Of a DNA stretch of 64,000 bases, positions 29,008 to 37,568 are shown piece by piece. A model generated the notes under the pieces. That model worked only from the letters and a program-made list of their open reading frames with translations. It was not told the DNA's origin and searched no databases. The DNA lies in NCBI GenBank assembly GCA_004292595.1, contig RDXM01000085.1, positions 1-64,000 on the forward strand, written 5' to 3'. Source of the stretch: Candidatus Kapaibacterium sp. (lineage in GTDB: Bacteria > Bacteroidota > Ignavibacteria > Kapaibacteriales > UBA4661). How positions within the stretch are numbered: position 1 is the stretch's first letter; each line of letters starts with the position of its first letter. Position numbers and translations under genes: made by a program.

Positions 29008-29120
29008 GCGTGAGGGTCTCACTTCCCGGTGAGGCTCTCACTTGGTCGCTCACCCTCACGCGAGCATTTACCGAAGTGAGACCCTCGCTGACGGCTTCGC
29101 GTCTAGAAGCGAGAGCCTCA
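29008..29120. repeat. Nested inverted repeats upstream of rpe
   Basis: Three perfect inverted pairs interlock: gagggtctcactt (29012-29024) with aagtgagaccctc (29074-29086); gcgtgaggg (29008-29016) with ccctcacgc (29053-29061); tgaggctctc (29030-29039) with gagagcctca (29111-29120). The first two cannot form at the same time. Sequence related to the third pair forms the hairpin at 60814-60851. It fills the gap between the BNR gene and rpe. Confidence 0.75.
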
Positions 29121-29159
29121 CAAGACAAGATGAATACTCAATCACTACTCAAATTTTCT

Positions 29160-29834
29160 ATGCAACATCCCATACAAATCGCACCATCACTACTCTCAGC
29201 CAATTTTGCCCGACTGGGCGAAGATGCCACACGCTGCAAAGAAGCGGGTGCGGACATTCTTCACGTGGACGTGATGGATGGTCATTTTGTGCCAAATATT
29301 ACGATTGGTCCGCTCATTGTTGCAGCCTTGCGCCCAGTAACGACGCTGCCTCTGGACTGCCACTTGATGATTGAAAACCCCGACCGCTACATTCCCGCTT
29401 TTGCCGAAGCGGGAGCAGATTGGATTTCCGTTCACGTGGAAACCTGCCCGCATTTGCACCGTACCTTGTCGCTTATTCGAGAACACAAGAAGCGTGTTGG
29501 TGCGGTCTTGAACCCGATTACGCCGCTTCGCTACGCTTTTGATGCGGCGGAATATTGTGATTTTATTTTGCTCATGTCGGTCAATCCAGGCTTTGGCGGG
29601 CAGAAATTTATTTCGTCATTTTTGCGTCGGGCGCGGGAATTGCGGGAGTTTCTGGATACGCACGGCTTGGAACACGTTGAAATTGAGGTGGATGGCGGGG
29701 TTGTGGCGGGGAATGCAGAGGAAATTGTGCGAGCGGGGGCGAATATCCTCGTGAGCGGCTCTGGTGTGTTCTCTGGTGATGTACACAGCACTATTCCCGC
29801 GCTGCGAGCGGCGGCGGAGCGTGGCGGAACATAA
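29160..29834 (+). CDS. rpe: Ribulose-phosphate 3-epimerase
   Basis: This enzyme interconverts ribulose 5-phosphate and xylulose 5-phosphate in the pentose phosphate pathway. The 224-residue TIM barrel starts MQHPIQIAPSLLSANFARLGED. It has HVDVMDGHFVPNITIGP with the metal-binding His and Asp, LDCHLMIENPDRYI, LLMSVNPGFGGQKFI and EVDGGV near the C-terminus, plus the phosphate-binding GSGVF. An ATG at 29130 would add 10 residues; the later start matches the family length. The frame continues upstream to 28896 only as an overlap with the previous gene. Confidence 0.96.
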   Translation: MQHPIQIAPSLLSANFARLGEDATRCKEAGADILHVDVMDGHFVPNITIGPLIVAALRPVTTLPLDCHLMIENPDRYIPAFAEAGADWISVHVETCPHLHRTLSLIREHKKRVGAVLNPITPLRYAFDAAEYCDFILLMSVNPGFGGQKFISSFLRRARELREFLDTHGLEHVEIEVDGGVVAGNAEEIVRAGANILVSGSGVFSGDVHSTIPALRAAAERGGT

Positions 29835-29976
29835 GAGGTTCTGAGGAAGTGTCTTCTGCATTTCAAAACCTTGAAACTGCGGGAAAATTTGGACAAGTTA
29901 AAATTTTTCCGTACCTTTGTGGCTTGACTAATTGAGCATGAATATCCAAAAGTACATCGTTATTTCAGTTTATTTC

Positions 29977-30003
29977 GGGCTTTCTTTACGAAGCCCTTTT
30001 TTT
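29977..30003 (+). terminator. Rho-independent terminator after rpe
   Basis: gggctt and aagccc form a short stem (29977-29982 with 29991-29996) extended by a flanking pair and followed by seven T. It ends rpe transcription before the rimP-nusA-infB-rbfA cluster. Confidence 0.75.
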
Positions 30004-30046
30004 GTTTCTTGTCATTTGTTTCTCGTTGCACCGTGAATCAAGCATT

Positions 30047-30598
30047 ATGAGCAATGTCCAGACACAAGAGAATGCCGCACAAGCCGCCACCACTCTCGCA
30101 CCCGCGATAGAAACGACGCTGCGCGAACTGTGCGCGAAAGAAAACGCTGTGCTTGTGGAAGCCATTGTGCGCGGCTCGAAGGAGCGACGCATTATCGAAA
30201 TCTACGTGGATAAGCCAGAAGGCATTAGCCTTGAAGAATGTGGCGCACTTTCCGAGAAGATTGGCGAAATGTTGGAAGCAGAAAAAGCCTTCCCCGCCGC
30301 ATATCGCCTAGAAGTTTCTTCGCCGGGCGTGTCGAGACCGCTTCAGTTCTCATGGCAATATCAGCGCAATGCAGGACGCTTGCTCGCGTTGGAGCTGACA
30401 AGCGGCGCATCTCTGAAAGGGCGTATCGGACAGCTTTTGCAGGATGCCGAACGCGGCGAAGTGTTGGTGCTGGAAGCTGCGAAAGCCAGCATTTCCAAAA
30501 CAGCAGCGAAAAAAGCAGCTGCAAGCGGCGCACCGACCTATCCGATGGAAATTCCGCTTGGTGAGATTCGCTTGGCGATTGTTGAGATTGAATTTTAA
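30047..30598 (+). CDS. rimP: Ribosome maturation factor RimP
   Basis: RimP is needed for 30S subunit maturation. The 183-residue protein from MSNVQTQENA has the N-terminal domain with IEIYVDKPEGISLEECGALSEKIG and YRLEVSSPGVSRPL, the most conserved RimP segment. It ends with a small beta-barrel (LKGRIGQLLQDA to EIPLGEIRLAIVEIEF). A Lys/Ala-rich insertion (SKTAAKKAAAS) interrupts the C-terminal barrel. Its place immediately before nusA fits the standard order. The frame opens at 30002 inside the previous terminator, so 30047 is chosen. Confidence 0.93.
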   Translation: MSNVQTQENAAQAATTLAPAIETTLRELCAKENAVLVEAIVRGSKERRIIEIYVDKPEGISLEECGALSEKIGEMLEAEKAFPAAYRLEVSSPGVSRPLQFSWQYQRNAGRLLALELTSGASLKGRIGQLLQDAERGEVLVLEAAKASISKTAAKKAAASGAPTYPMEIPLGEIRLAIVEIEF

Positions 30599-30646
30599 GA
30601 TTGTCAATGGAATACTAAAATCTTTGCAAGCCGCATAGAATCAGGC

Positions 30647-30731
30647 TTCAGTGGCACAGACATTCTTGTCTATGCTTTCCACCTGAAACCCGCGCCAATA
30701 CTCACAGACAAGAATGTCTGTGCCACTACTG
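30647..30731. repeat. Family A palindromic repeat (A3)
   Basis: ttcagtggcacagacattct at the left pairs with agaatgtctgtgccactact at the right with very few mismatches. It lies between rimP and nusA, in the middle of a normally tight operon, and would form a strong hairpin in the transcript. Confidence 0.9.
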
Positions 30732-30840
30732 GGGATTCTATTGTAGGGCAAAAAGATTGCAAAAGTAAGATTGAAACGCTACAACGCAGACCACCACTCA
30801 CAGAACTATCAACTGAAATCATAACAAACTCTGACCATTC

Positions 30841-32202
30841 ATGGCACGGAAAGCAAAACCAAAATTTGATAAGAGCATTATTGTAGATGCTTTCGCGGAA
30901 ATGGCGCGTGAAAAAGGACTCGACCGCGCTGTCTTGCAGGAAATTATTAAAGAAACTCTTTCCATGCTGGTACGCAAAAAGTACGGCGAGCGAGCAGAAT
31001 TTGATATTGTTGTAAATATGGACAAAGGCGATATTGAGATTTATCGTATTTTGACCGTCGTGGAAAACGTCGAAGATGCGGTGTTGGAAATCGCACAAAA
31101 TGAGGCAAATCAAGGCGCAGAAAGCTATGATATTGGCGATGAATTTTTGGAAGAAATTACGCTGGACAACATCGCGGAAAACTTCGGTCGCCGTCTTGTG
31201 AACACCGCTGGACAAACCTTGAACCAGCGCGTTCGCGATGTAGAACGCGATAACATTCAAGCGCAATTTGCCGAGAAACTGAATGAAATTGTTGTTGGCG
31301 AGGTGCATCAAATTCGCCGCTCGGATGTGTTCGTGATGCTGAACAACGTAGAAATGCGCTTGCCACGCGAAGAGCAGATTGCCCGCGAACGGTATCGCAA
31401 AAATGAGCCGATTCGTGCGATTATCAAAGAAGTTCGTCGCGGTGCGTCGGGCAATCCTGATATTATCATTTCTCGCGCCGATAATGCGTTTTTGGCAAAA
31501 CTTTTTGAGATTGAAATTCCCGAAATTTACGACCGCCTTATCGAAATTAAAGCCATTGCCCGCGACCCGGGCGAGCGTGCAAAAGTGGCGGTACAGTCCT
31601 ACGATGAGCGCATTGACCCCGTTGGGGCGTGTGTGGGCATGAAGGGGATTCGTATTCACTCGATTGTGCGCGAATTGGCAAACGAAAACATTGACGTTAT
31701 CAATTATTCCGACGACCCAGCGACGTTCATTGCTCGTGCGCTTTCGCCAGCGAAAATCAAGGAAATCAAGGTTGTGCCAGAAACGCGCACCTGTTCGGTG
31801 ATTGTTTCCGACGACCAAGTATCGCTCGCTATCGGCAAAAACGGTCAAAATGTCCGCTTGGCTTCGCGTCTGACGGGCTATTCGATTTCGCTGGTGAAAG
31901 AAGGTGTTGAGGATATTGAATTGATTGAATTCCGTGATGAGATGGGACGCGATTTATACAATCGCATTATCGAATCAGAAATTGATACCGCCCGCGAATT
32001 TTTGAACACCGACCCCGCGAAATTACTGGCGATTCAGGGAATGACGAAAGAATTATTGTTAGAATTACGCAGCATTATTTTGGAAGAATTTGGCGAGCGT
32101 GAATCGGGCGAAATGCGTGAGCATATCACCAATGCAGTGCTGAACGAATCTGGTATGGAGGTAGTGTCCAATGCAGGACACGCGCCAAGTCTGGCAGATT
32201 GA
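30841..32202 (+). CDS. nusA: Transcription termination/antitermination protein NusA
   Basis: NusA binds RNA polymerase and modulates pausing, termination and antitermination. The 453-residue protein has the N-terminal polymerase-binding domain, an S1 domain (about residues 135-200; EVHQIRRSDVFVML, LPREEQI), and KH domains with IYDRLIEIKAIARDPGERAK, DPVGACVGMKGIRI and LAIGKNGQNVRLASRLTGY. After the KH domains only a short helix-hairpin-helix-like C-terminus (LLAIQGMTKELLLELRSIIL) remains, rather than the two acidic repeats of E. coli NusA. This is usual outside Proteobacteria. It is second in rimP-nusA-infB-rbfA. Confidence 0.97.
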   Translation: MARKAKPKFDKSIIVDAFAEMAREKGLDRAVLQEIIKETLSMLVRKKYGERAEFDIVVNMDKGDIEIYRILTVVENVEDAVLEIAQNEANQGAESYDIGDEFLEEITLDNIAENFGRRLVNTAGQTLNQRVRDVERDNIQAQFAEKLNEIVVGEVHQIRRSDVFVMLNNVEMRLPREEQIARERYRKNEPIRAIIKEVRRGASGNPDIIISRADNAFLAKLFEIEIPEIYDRLIEIKAIARDPGERAKVAVQSYDERIDPVGACVGMKGIRIHSIVRELANENIDVINYSDDPATFIARALSPAKIKEIKVVPETRTCSVIVSDDQVSLAIGKNGQNVRLASRLTGYSISLVKEGVEDIELIEFRDEMGRDLYNRIIESEIDTAREFLNTDPAKLLAIQGMTKELLLELRSIILEEFGERESGEMREHITNAVLNESGMEVVSNAGHAPSLAD

Positions 32203-32291
32203 TTTCTTTACTTTGAGAAAAACTCAAGAGAGATGCTGATGGGAAGTTTCGGCTGTATTTTAACTTCCACTGTTTCATTTATATTTATTCT

Positions 32292-35200
32292 ATGGCAAGT
32301 ACGGGAACAAAACTGTTTAAAATTGCTTCTCAAATCAACGTCGGCAAAGAAACCATTGTGGAGTTTTTGCAAGGCAAAGGTTTTTCTATTGAGAACAAAG
32401 CCACTGCGACTCTTACCGACGCAATGGTGGACCTCGTTATAGGGAATTTCCAAAAGGAAGCCTCCGCAGCAGAAAAGCAACGTGCGAAGACCACTCCTAA
32501 GGTGGATAATAGCGACGACCACACAGCACAAGGAGAGCAGCCTGCTCCTCATGCGCAGAATCCTGCCGATGCGCACACTGCTTCTACGCCTCCTCTGGCA
32601 TATAGCCACGCTGCTGCCGCTTCCGTACTTCCGATGGAAGCATCATTAGCCTCTTTGATAGCACAGGACCGCATTTCCTCGGAAGAAAGTACCTTGCCTC
32701 AATCCTCCACCGCAGAAGCACCGATGCCCGTAGCCTCCAACGCGTTAGGAATTGCTGTTGGGACAGTAATTCAATTAGACGATACTTCCTCTCGTCGCTC
32801 GAAAGGCAGAATGGGGAAAGAGAAAGAAGTAGCTCAAGAGCTTGGCATGAAGCAGACCGAGATAGCATCAAAACTGGATGTTACGGCTGTGCTTCTTGAT
32901 ACTGATGCAAAACCCTCGCCGCAACAAACAAGCGACGCTAACGACAAACACATATCTCAGCCTACGCCAAAGCACACATCAGGAGAAACTCCGTCAAACC
33001 AAGTGATCTTAGATAAGAGTACACCGCCTCTTGTCGCGAGTGATGCTCCCAAGACTGAAGCCTCCACGGATGCCCAGCAACAGGATACGGTATTGCCGCA
33101 GGGTGCTGTGCAGAGTATCACTCCCACCGATGCAAGCACACACAGCCCTGATGATGACCATGAATCTGACAGCGATGATGACACACAGCACGACGAAAGC
33201 GGCAAACGCAAACGCAAAAAGCGCATTGGCGAAGTGTTCGTTGATAATGCTCCATATTCGACACCAATGCCGACGGGGCTGACAATTTTGGGTAAAATTG
33301 ATCTTGGTGGTCCGCGCCGTTCCGAGCGCGGTGGCGCACCAGAGCGTGGAGGCAATCGTGGTAATAGTGGTAATAGCGGCGGCAGTAGTGCTGGTGCTGC
33401 TCGTGGCGATGCTCCACGAGGGCGTGATGCTGCCAAACCACGACCACCACAAGGCGCAAGCGGCGGCGGACGCGACAAACCCGTCAGTAAACCCGCTCCC
33501 GTTGTTGCCAAAGCAAAAGATTGGACAAAAGATGCCGACGACGGCGTTGCTAAAAAAGCTGGCTCTGGCGGCGGTGCTGCTGGGCTTGCTGCCAAGAAAA
33601 AGCGTAAAAAGAACAAACGCGAACAAGTAAACGCCGAAGATGTTGATAAGGCAATTCGCAGAACACTCGCAGGGCAGGATGAGTCGAATCTTGCAATGCG
33701 GACACGTCTTCGTCAGAAGCGCAAAATGGAGCGTGCCGAAGAGCAGGAACGCAAAGCGGAACTCCGCGAACAAGAAGAAGGCATTCTGCGCGTAACCGAG
33801 TTTATCACGGTTGCCGACCTTGCGGGGATTATGGGCGTTCAAACCAATGAAATTATCGTCAAGTGTATGAGTTTAGGCTTGATGGTGTCTATCAATCAAC
33901 GCCTTGAAAAAGATACCATTACGCTGATTGCCGATGACTATGGCTATGAGGTTGAGTTTGAAGATGCGTTCTCCGAAGAAGAATTGGTTGAAGATGATGA
34001 TGACGAGGACGAAGCAGCACTTATCGCCCGTGCGCCGATTGTTACCGTCATGGGACACGTGGATCACGGTAAAACCTCGCTTCTCGACCACATCCGCAAA
34101 ACAAGCGTTGTGAGCGGCGAGTCGGGCGGTATCACGCAGCACATCGGCGCGTACAGCGTGAAAATGACCGACGGCAAGTTTATCACTTTCCTTGATACGC
34201 CCGGACACCAAGCCTTTACGGCGATGCGGGCGCGTGGTGCGCAAGTAACCGACCTTGTTGTGCTGGTTGTTGCGGCGGATGATAACGTGATGCCACAAAC
34301 GATTGAGGCTATTAGCCATGCGCGGGCAGCAAACGTGCCGATGGTTGTGGCAATTAACAAAATTGATAAAGCCGAAGCGAATCCCGATAAAGTGCGCCAG
34401 CAGCTTTCCGACCACAACGTTCTTGTGGAAGAATGGGGCGGCAAGTATCAATCGGCAATGATTTCTGCGAAAAAAGGTCTGAACATTGAGCAGCTTTTGG
34501 AAAAGATTTTGCTCGAAGCAGAATTGCTCAATCTTCGTGCAAATCCTGAACGCAACGCACGTGGTACGGTTGTGGAGGCAAAAATTGACAAAGGCAAAGG
34601 TCCTGTTGCGACGGTGATTGTCCAAAAAGGGACGCTGCACGTTGGCGACTCGTTCTTGTCGGGTATTTATGCTGGGCGCGTCCGAGCGATGTTCAACGAA
34701 AACGGCGAGCGCATTGAGGCAGCAATTCCCTCAACCCCTGTTCAAATCTTGGGTTTCGATGGCGTACCGCAAGCAGGCGACTCCTTTATCGTCATGGATT
34801 CCGAGCAAGAAGCACGTGAGATTGCGACCACACGTCAGCAAATCAAGCGCGAGCAGGACTTCAAGCGCATTCGCCACGTAACGCTCGACGATATTGCAAG
34901 CCGCATTAAAGCTGGTGGTGTGCAGGAATTGAAGATTATTTTGAAAGGCGATACCGACGGCTCGGTAGAAGCTCTTGCGGACTCGCTCCAAAAGCTCTCT
35001 ACGCCAGAGGTACAAGTTTCTATCATTCTTCGCGCAGTGGGAACGATTACCGAATCCGATATTATGCTCGCGGCAGCGTCGGAAGCCGTGATTGTTGGAT
35101 TTCACGTGCGTCCAAACGTTCAAGCGGCAAAGCTCGCCGAGAATGAAGGCGTTGATATTCGCTTGTATCGTATTATTTACGACTGTATTAACGAAGTCAA

Positions 35201-35534
35201 GCTCGCGCTCGAAGGTATGTTGCTGCCAGAAATCAAAGAAGAAGTTGTCGGCGTTGCGGAGATTCGTGAGGTCTTCAAAATCAGCAAACTCGGCAACATT
35301 GCGGGCTGCTATATGCTTGAAGGCAAAATCAATCGCAACGATACCGTGCGCCTTGTCCGCGATGGCTTTGAAATCTACACAGGTCGCCTTGCTTCCTTGA
35401 AACGCATTAAAGAAGATGTGCGCGAGGTGGATTCTGGCTTTGAATGCGGTATGGCAATCGACGGCTATAACGACATTCAAACAGGCGATTTGATTGAAGC
35501 GGTTCGCAAAACAGAAGTCAAGCGGAAGCTGTAA
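32292..35534 (+). CDS. infB: Translation initiation factor IF-2
   Basis: IF-2 is the GTPase that brings initiator tRNA to the 30S subunit. At 1,080 residues it is long. An N-terminal IF2-N-like domain ([24 protein letters not shown]) is followed by about 400 low-complexity residues rich in Ser, Thr, Gln, Gly, Arg and Lys, including RGG-like stretches. A second IF2-N-like domain lies near residue 500. The G domain starts near residue 580 with [27 protein letters not shown] and NKIDK. Domains II-IV end at VKRKL. The long linker explains the size; the catalytic part is normal. The stop codon is followed by family D motif D3 and a hairpin terminator. Confidence 0.97.
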   Translation: MASTGTKLFKIASQINVGKETIVEFLQGKGFSIENKATATLTDAMVDLVIGNFQKEASAAEKQRAKTTPKVDNSDDHTAQGEQPAPHAQNPADAHTASTPPLAYSHAAAASVLPMEASLASLIAQDRISSEESTLPQSSTAEAPMPVASNALGIAVGTVIQLDDTSSRRSKGRMGKEKEVAQELGMKQTEIASKLDVTAVLLDTDAKPSPQQTSDANDKHISQPTPKHTSGETPSNQVILDKSTPPLVASDAPKTEASTDAQQQDTVLPQGAVQSITPTDASTHSPDDDHESDSDDDTQHDESGKRKRKKRIGEVFVDNAPYSTPMPTGLTILGKIDLGGPRRSERGGAPERGGNRGNSGNSGGSSAGAARGDAPRGRDAAKPRPPQGASGGGRDKPVSKPAPVVAKAKDWTKDADDGVAKKAGSGGGAAGLAAKKKRKKNKREQVNAEDVDKAIRRTLAGQDESNLAMRTRLRQKRKMERAEEQERKAELREQEEGILRVTEFITVADLAGIMGVQTNEIIVKCMSLGLMVSINQRLEKDTITLIADDYGYEVEFEDAFSEEELVEDDDDEDEAALIARAPIVTVMGHVDHGKTSLLDHIRKTSVVSGESGGITQHIGAYSVKMTDGKFITFLDTPGHQAFTAMRARGAQVTDLVVLVVAADDNVMPQTIEAISHARAANVPMVVAINKIDKAEANPDKVRQQLSDHNVLVEEWGGKYQSAMISAKKGLNIEQLLEKILLEAELLNLRANPERNARGTVVEAKIDKGKGPVATVIVQKGTLHVGDSFLSGIYAGRVRAMFNENGERIEAAIPSTPVQILGFDGVPQAGDSFIVMDSEQEAREIATTRQQIKREQDFKRIRHVTLDDIASRIKAGGVQELKIILKGDTDGSVEALADSLQKLSTPEVQVSIILRAVGTITESDIMLAAASEAVIVGFHVRPNVQAAKLAENEGVDIRLYRIIYDCINEVKLALEGMLLPEIKEEVVGVAEIREVFKISKLGNIAGCYMLEGKINRNDTVRLVRDGFEIYTGRLASLKRIKEDVREVDSGFECGMAIDGYNDIQTGDLIEAVRKTEVKRKL

Positions 35535-35567
35535 GAAGGGATGAAGTCTGAGGGCTGAGAGATGAAG
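35535..35567 (+). repeat. Family D post-stop motif (D3), after infB
   Basis: Directly after the infB TAA the sequence reads gaagggatgaagtctgaggg and then ctgagagatgaag. It matches D1 and D2 in sequence and in its position against the stop codon. Confidence 0.7.
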
Positions 35568-35627
35568 TGTGGAATGGTGAAATGTTCGTCTTCGCTCTTG
35601 CTTACATTTCCTAAAATTTTTGCTGTT

Positions 35628-35662
35628 AAAAGCCTGTAAGCCTCGTACTTTCAGGCTTTTTC
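35628..35662 (+). terminator. Hairpin terminator between infB and rbfA
   Basis: aaaagcctg (35628-35636) and caggctttt (35652-35660) pair around a 15-base loop and are followed by tcg, with T-rich sequence inside the right arm. It is a plausible partial terminator within the cluster; rbfA could then depend on read-through or its own promoter. Confidence 0.65.
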
Positions 35663-35680
35663 GTTTGGAATGCTCTTCCG

Positions 35681-35707
35681 TCCTCATCCCTCATATTTCA
35701 CCCTTTC
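35681..35707 (-). repeat. Family D motif, inverted copy (D4), before rbfA
   Basis: On the minus strand this reads aaagggtgaaatatgaggg and then atgagga, matching D1-D3. It is the only copy that does not follow a stop codon; it lies 17 bases before the rbfA ATG and in inverted orientation to D3, about 115 bp away. Confidence 0.6.
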
Positions 35708-35723
35708 CACCATCCTTTCCACT

Positions 35724-36089
35724 ATGTCCATTCGTACCGAAAAAGTAGCCAGCGAAATTCGCCAAGCCTTATCGCGCCCGCTTGCCGACCTTGCCTCAGA
35801 GATTTCTGCTGGACTTATCACCGTTACGCACGTCCGGATGTCGCCAGACTTGCGTATTGCACGGGTATATCTGAGCGTCTTTGGCGGCAAACTCAGTCCC
35901 GAACAAGCCCTAGCAAAGGTAAGCGACCGCGCAAAAGATATTCGCTATAAGGTAACGGGGAAGGTACGTTTGCGCTTTTCGCCCGAACTGCATTTTTATC
36001 TTGATGATACGTTGGAGACCATTGAGCGTATTGATACATTGCTCAAGCGCATTCCGCCCAGCAATTCTTCCGAGCCATCTGCTGAATGA
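35724..36089 (+). CDS. rbfA: Ribosome-binding factor A
   Basis: RbfA binds 30S precursors and is needed for 16S rRNA maturation. The 121-residue protein starts MSIRTEKVASEIRQALSRPL and has ITVTHVRMSPDLRIARVYLSV and RLRFSPELHFYLDDTLE, typical of the family's KH-like fold. The length is normal. The frame opens at 35670 but those codons lie over the D4 repeat. It is last in the rimP-nusA-infB-rbfA cluster; truB, which often follows, is instead at 1904-2626. Confidence 0.94.
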   Translation: MSIRTEKVASEIRQALSRPLADLASEISAGLITVTHVRMSPDLRIARVYLSVFGGKLSPEQALAKVSDRAKDIRYKVTGKVRLRFSPELHFYLDDTLETIERIDTLLKRIPPSNSSEPSAE

Positions 36090-36122
36090 TGTGAAGTGTC
36101 TCTTGTACGGTCTGCGCCTGCG

Positions 36123-36827
36123 CTATAATCCTCGCTGCTCTTCGGGAAGCATCTGCTCGACAAGGGAATGAATCTGCTTCATTAAGCTGCGCTCGGCGAG
36201 GCGGTCGTCTTGTGCTGGTGGCGGAACGGGCTTGCCGAAGACCACGCGAATTGTGCCTTCGTGAATTTCTACCGAATCGGCTTGAAGAATTTTATGCGCA
36301 TTGATGATAGCAACGGGGATTATCGGCTTTTTTGCCCGCGCTGCCAAGTGGAATGCACCGCGCCGAAATTCCATCAGCCGCCCTGAACGTGAGCGTGTGC
36401 CTTCAGGAAAAATTACCACCGATTCGCCCGTTTGAAATGCCCGCACTGCTGCTTCAATGCTATTGATGCTCTTTCGCGCTCGCTCGCGCTGAATCGGAAT
36501 AAACGGACTTACTTTCAATGCCCAACCCAAAAAGGGAATCAGTTCCAAACTCCGCTTGTAAATAATCCTCAGCCGCCCGCCCGAACTATCGCCCACCGCC
36601 TCTGCAACCGCCACCCACACCGCAGGAATATCGAAAACGCTCGTATGGTTTGCCACAAACACATAGCTTTCGCCGTGTGCGATATGCTCTTTCCCTTCTA
36701 TTTCTAACTGGACATTTCCCAAGCGCAATGCTGCCTTTGCAAAGCCGAAACCGTGCCGGTAAAAAAGTCGAAAATCTGTATCGAACCACGAAAACGATAA
36801 GCCAAACAGGGAATAGCCTATCGTCAT
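36123..36827 (-). CDS. plsC: 1-acyl-sn-glycerol-3-phosphate acyltransferase (PlsC-like)
   Basis: The enzyme acylates lysophosphatidate to phosphatidate at the inner membrane. The 234-residue form from MTIGYSLFGLSFSW has a membrane-anchoring N-terminus, the catalytic NHTSVFD (HX4D) motif, FIPIQRERARKS, the acceptor-binding FPEGTRSRSGRL and a later PIIPVAI segment. The frame is open up to 37073, adding 82 residues, but that stretch runs across two GCGGAAT-type hairpins and has no acyltransferase features. A non-ATG start slightly upstream (LLKTLLSILRLSLM) is possible. It converges on rbfA with 33 bases between them. Confidence 0.9.
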   Translation of the reverse strand: MTIGYSLFGLSFSWFDTDFRLFYRHGFGFAKAALRLGNVQLEIEGKEHIAHGESYVFVANHTSVFDIPAVWVAVAEAVGDSSGGRLRIIYKRSLELIPFLGWALKVSPFIPIQRERARKSINSIEAAVRAFQTGESVVIFPEGTRSRSGRLMEFRRGAFHLAARAKKPIIPVAIINAHKILQADSVEIHEGTIRVVFGKPVPPPAQDDRLAERSLMKQIHSLVEQMLPEEQRGL

Positions 36828-36950
36828 GAGCGATAAACGCAATATACTGAGGAGTGTTTTCAAGAGTGCGTGAGTACGTGAATAAAGGTAATGTGAGAGA
36901 AGTGCTGAACCTAAGCTGCTCTTCCTTTCGGATGATATACGATAATACAG

Positions 36951-37022
36951 AGTGCGGAATTTTAATTCCGCATAGTTACGAGCTTTTCGCGTGAGTGCGG
37001 CATACATTCCGCACGCCACTCT
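36951..37022. repeat. Paired GCGGAAT-type hairpins upstream of plsC
   Basis: gcggaatt (36954-36961) pairs with aattccgc (36964-36971). gtgcgg (36995-37000) pairs with ccgcac (37009-37014). The whole segment is bracketed by agagtgcgg and cgccactct. It is related to the hairpin at 112-127 and lies in the spurious N-terminal extension of plsC. Confidence 0.6.
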
Positions 37023-37156
37023 GCTCAGTTGGGAAGGTTCTCTATCAGTTGATATATCAACTTTCTCCCCCAAAGATACGCATGATTACTGGATTTTCAA
37101 ACAATAAATCTTCATAAAATCTTTACAAAATTGTGAGAGAATCTCCCTCAAAAAGT

Positions 37157-37249
37157 GTCAGGTGCTTCCCAAAAATCTGACAATGCCTCTCAAAAATGAG
37201 TGTTAAGAGATGTTTACACTGTCAGTAAAACTGTCAGGTTTCCTTGACA
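37157..37249. promoter_or_regulatory. Repeated TGTCAG boxes
   Basis: tgtcagg at 37157-37163, ctgaca (inverted) at 37177-37182, ctgtcag at 37219-37225 and ctgtcagg at 37231-37238, followed by ttgaca at 37244-37249. The boxes are 12-58 bases apart in an AT-rich setting upstream of the giant gene. Repeated short boxes of this kind suggest binding of a regulator; no factor is identified. Confidence 0.35.
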
Positions 37250-37410
37250 TTTTCTTGGAAAAAAGGTGCAGAAATGACGAAAAGTCATACCAAAACAACA
37301 TTGGCACGTCATTTGGGCGAGTGTTCTACGGATAAATAAATGCGCCTCGTTGCGTGGCAAAATTGTGTGTAGGGATATACACAAATGCGCCACCAACAAC
37401 CTGAAGAGTA

Positions 37411-37441
37411 TTGACGTGTGTTCTTGTATGACCTATATAAT
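37411..37441 (+). promoter_or_regulatory. Sigma-70-like promoter for the giant surface-protein gene
   Basis: ttgacg at 37411-37416 and tatataat at 37434-37441. The -10 can be read as tatata with a 17-base spacer or tataat with a 19-base spacer. The start point would be near 37448, giving a leader of about 120 bases. The -10 is among the best matches I noticed in the window, which fits the codon usage of the gene that follows. Confidence 0.5.
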
Positions 37442-37568
37442 CACACAACGCACATTGCAAAGCGGCTGCGGTGTCCGCTTTCCGTCAATACTAGCCCCAA
37501 CACCGTTCCTCCTGAAAACATCTACCCCACATAATTACTTTTTTGTTCAACTTTATGGAGTTTTCTTC

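Larger units (their letters stand above)
37081..37568. other. Upstream region of the giant surface-protein gene (488 bp)
   Basis: No convincing gene. The frame of the giant protein is open to 37350, but its signal peptide starts at 37569. The region holds several TGTCAG boxes at 37157-37237, a promoter-like sequence at 37411-37441 and an untranslated leader of about 120 bases ending in tggag, seven bases before the ATG, which may be a weak ribosome-binding site. Confidence 0.6.

Noticed and set aside
28896-29129. N-terminal extension of rpe overlapping the BNR gene
   Set aside because: The extra residues are encoded by the end of the BNR gene and by nested inverted repeats and have no similarity to the epimerase, which starts cleanly at IAPSLLSANFARLG.
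32957-33842. Long minus-strand frames inside infB
   Set aside because: They are antisense to the low-complexity IF-2 linker and have no recognisable domain; infB itself is unambiguous.
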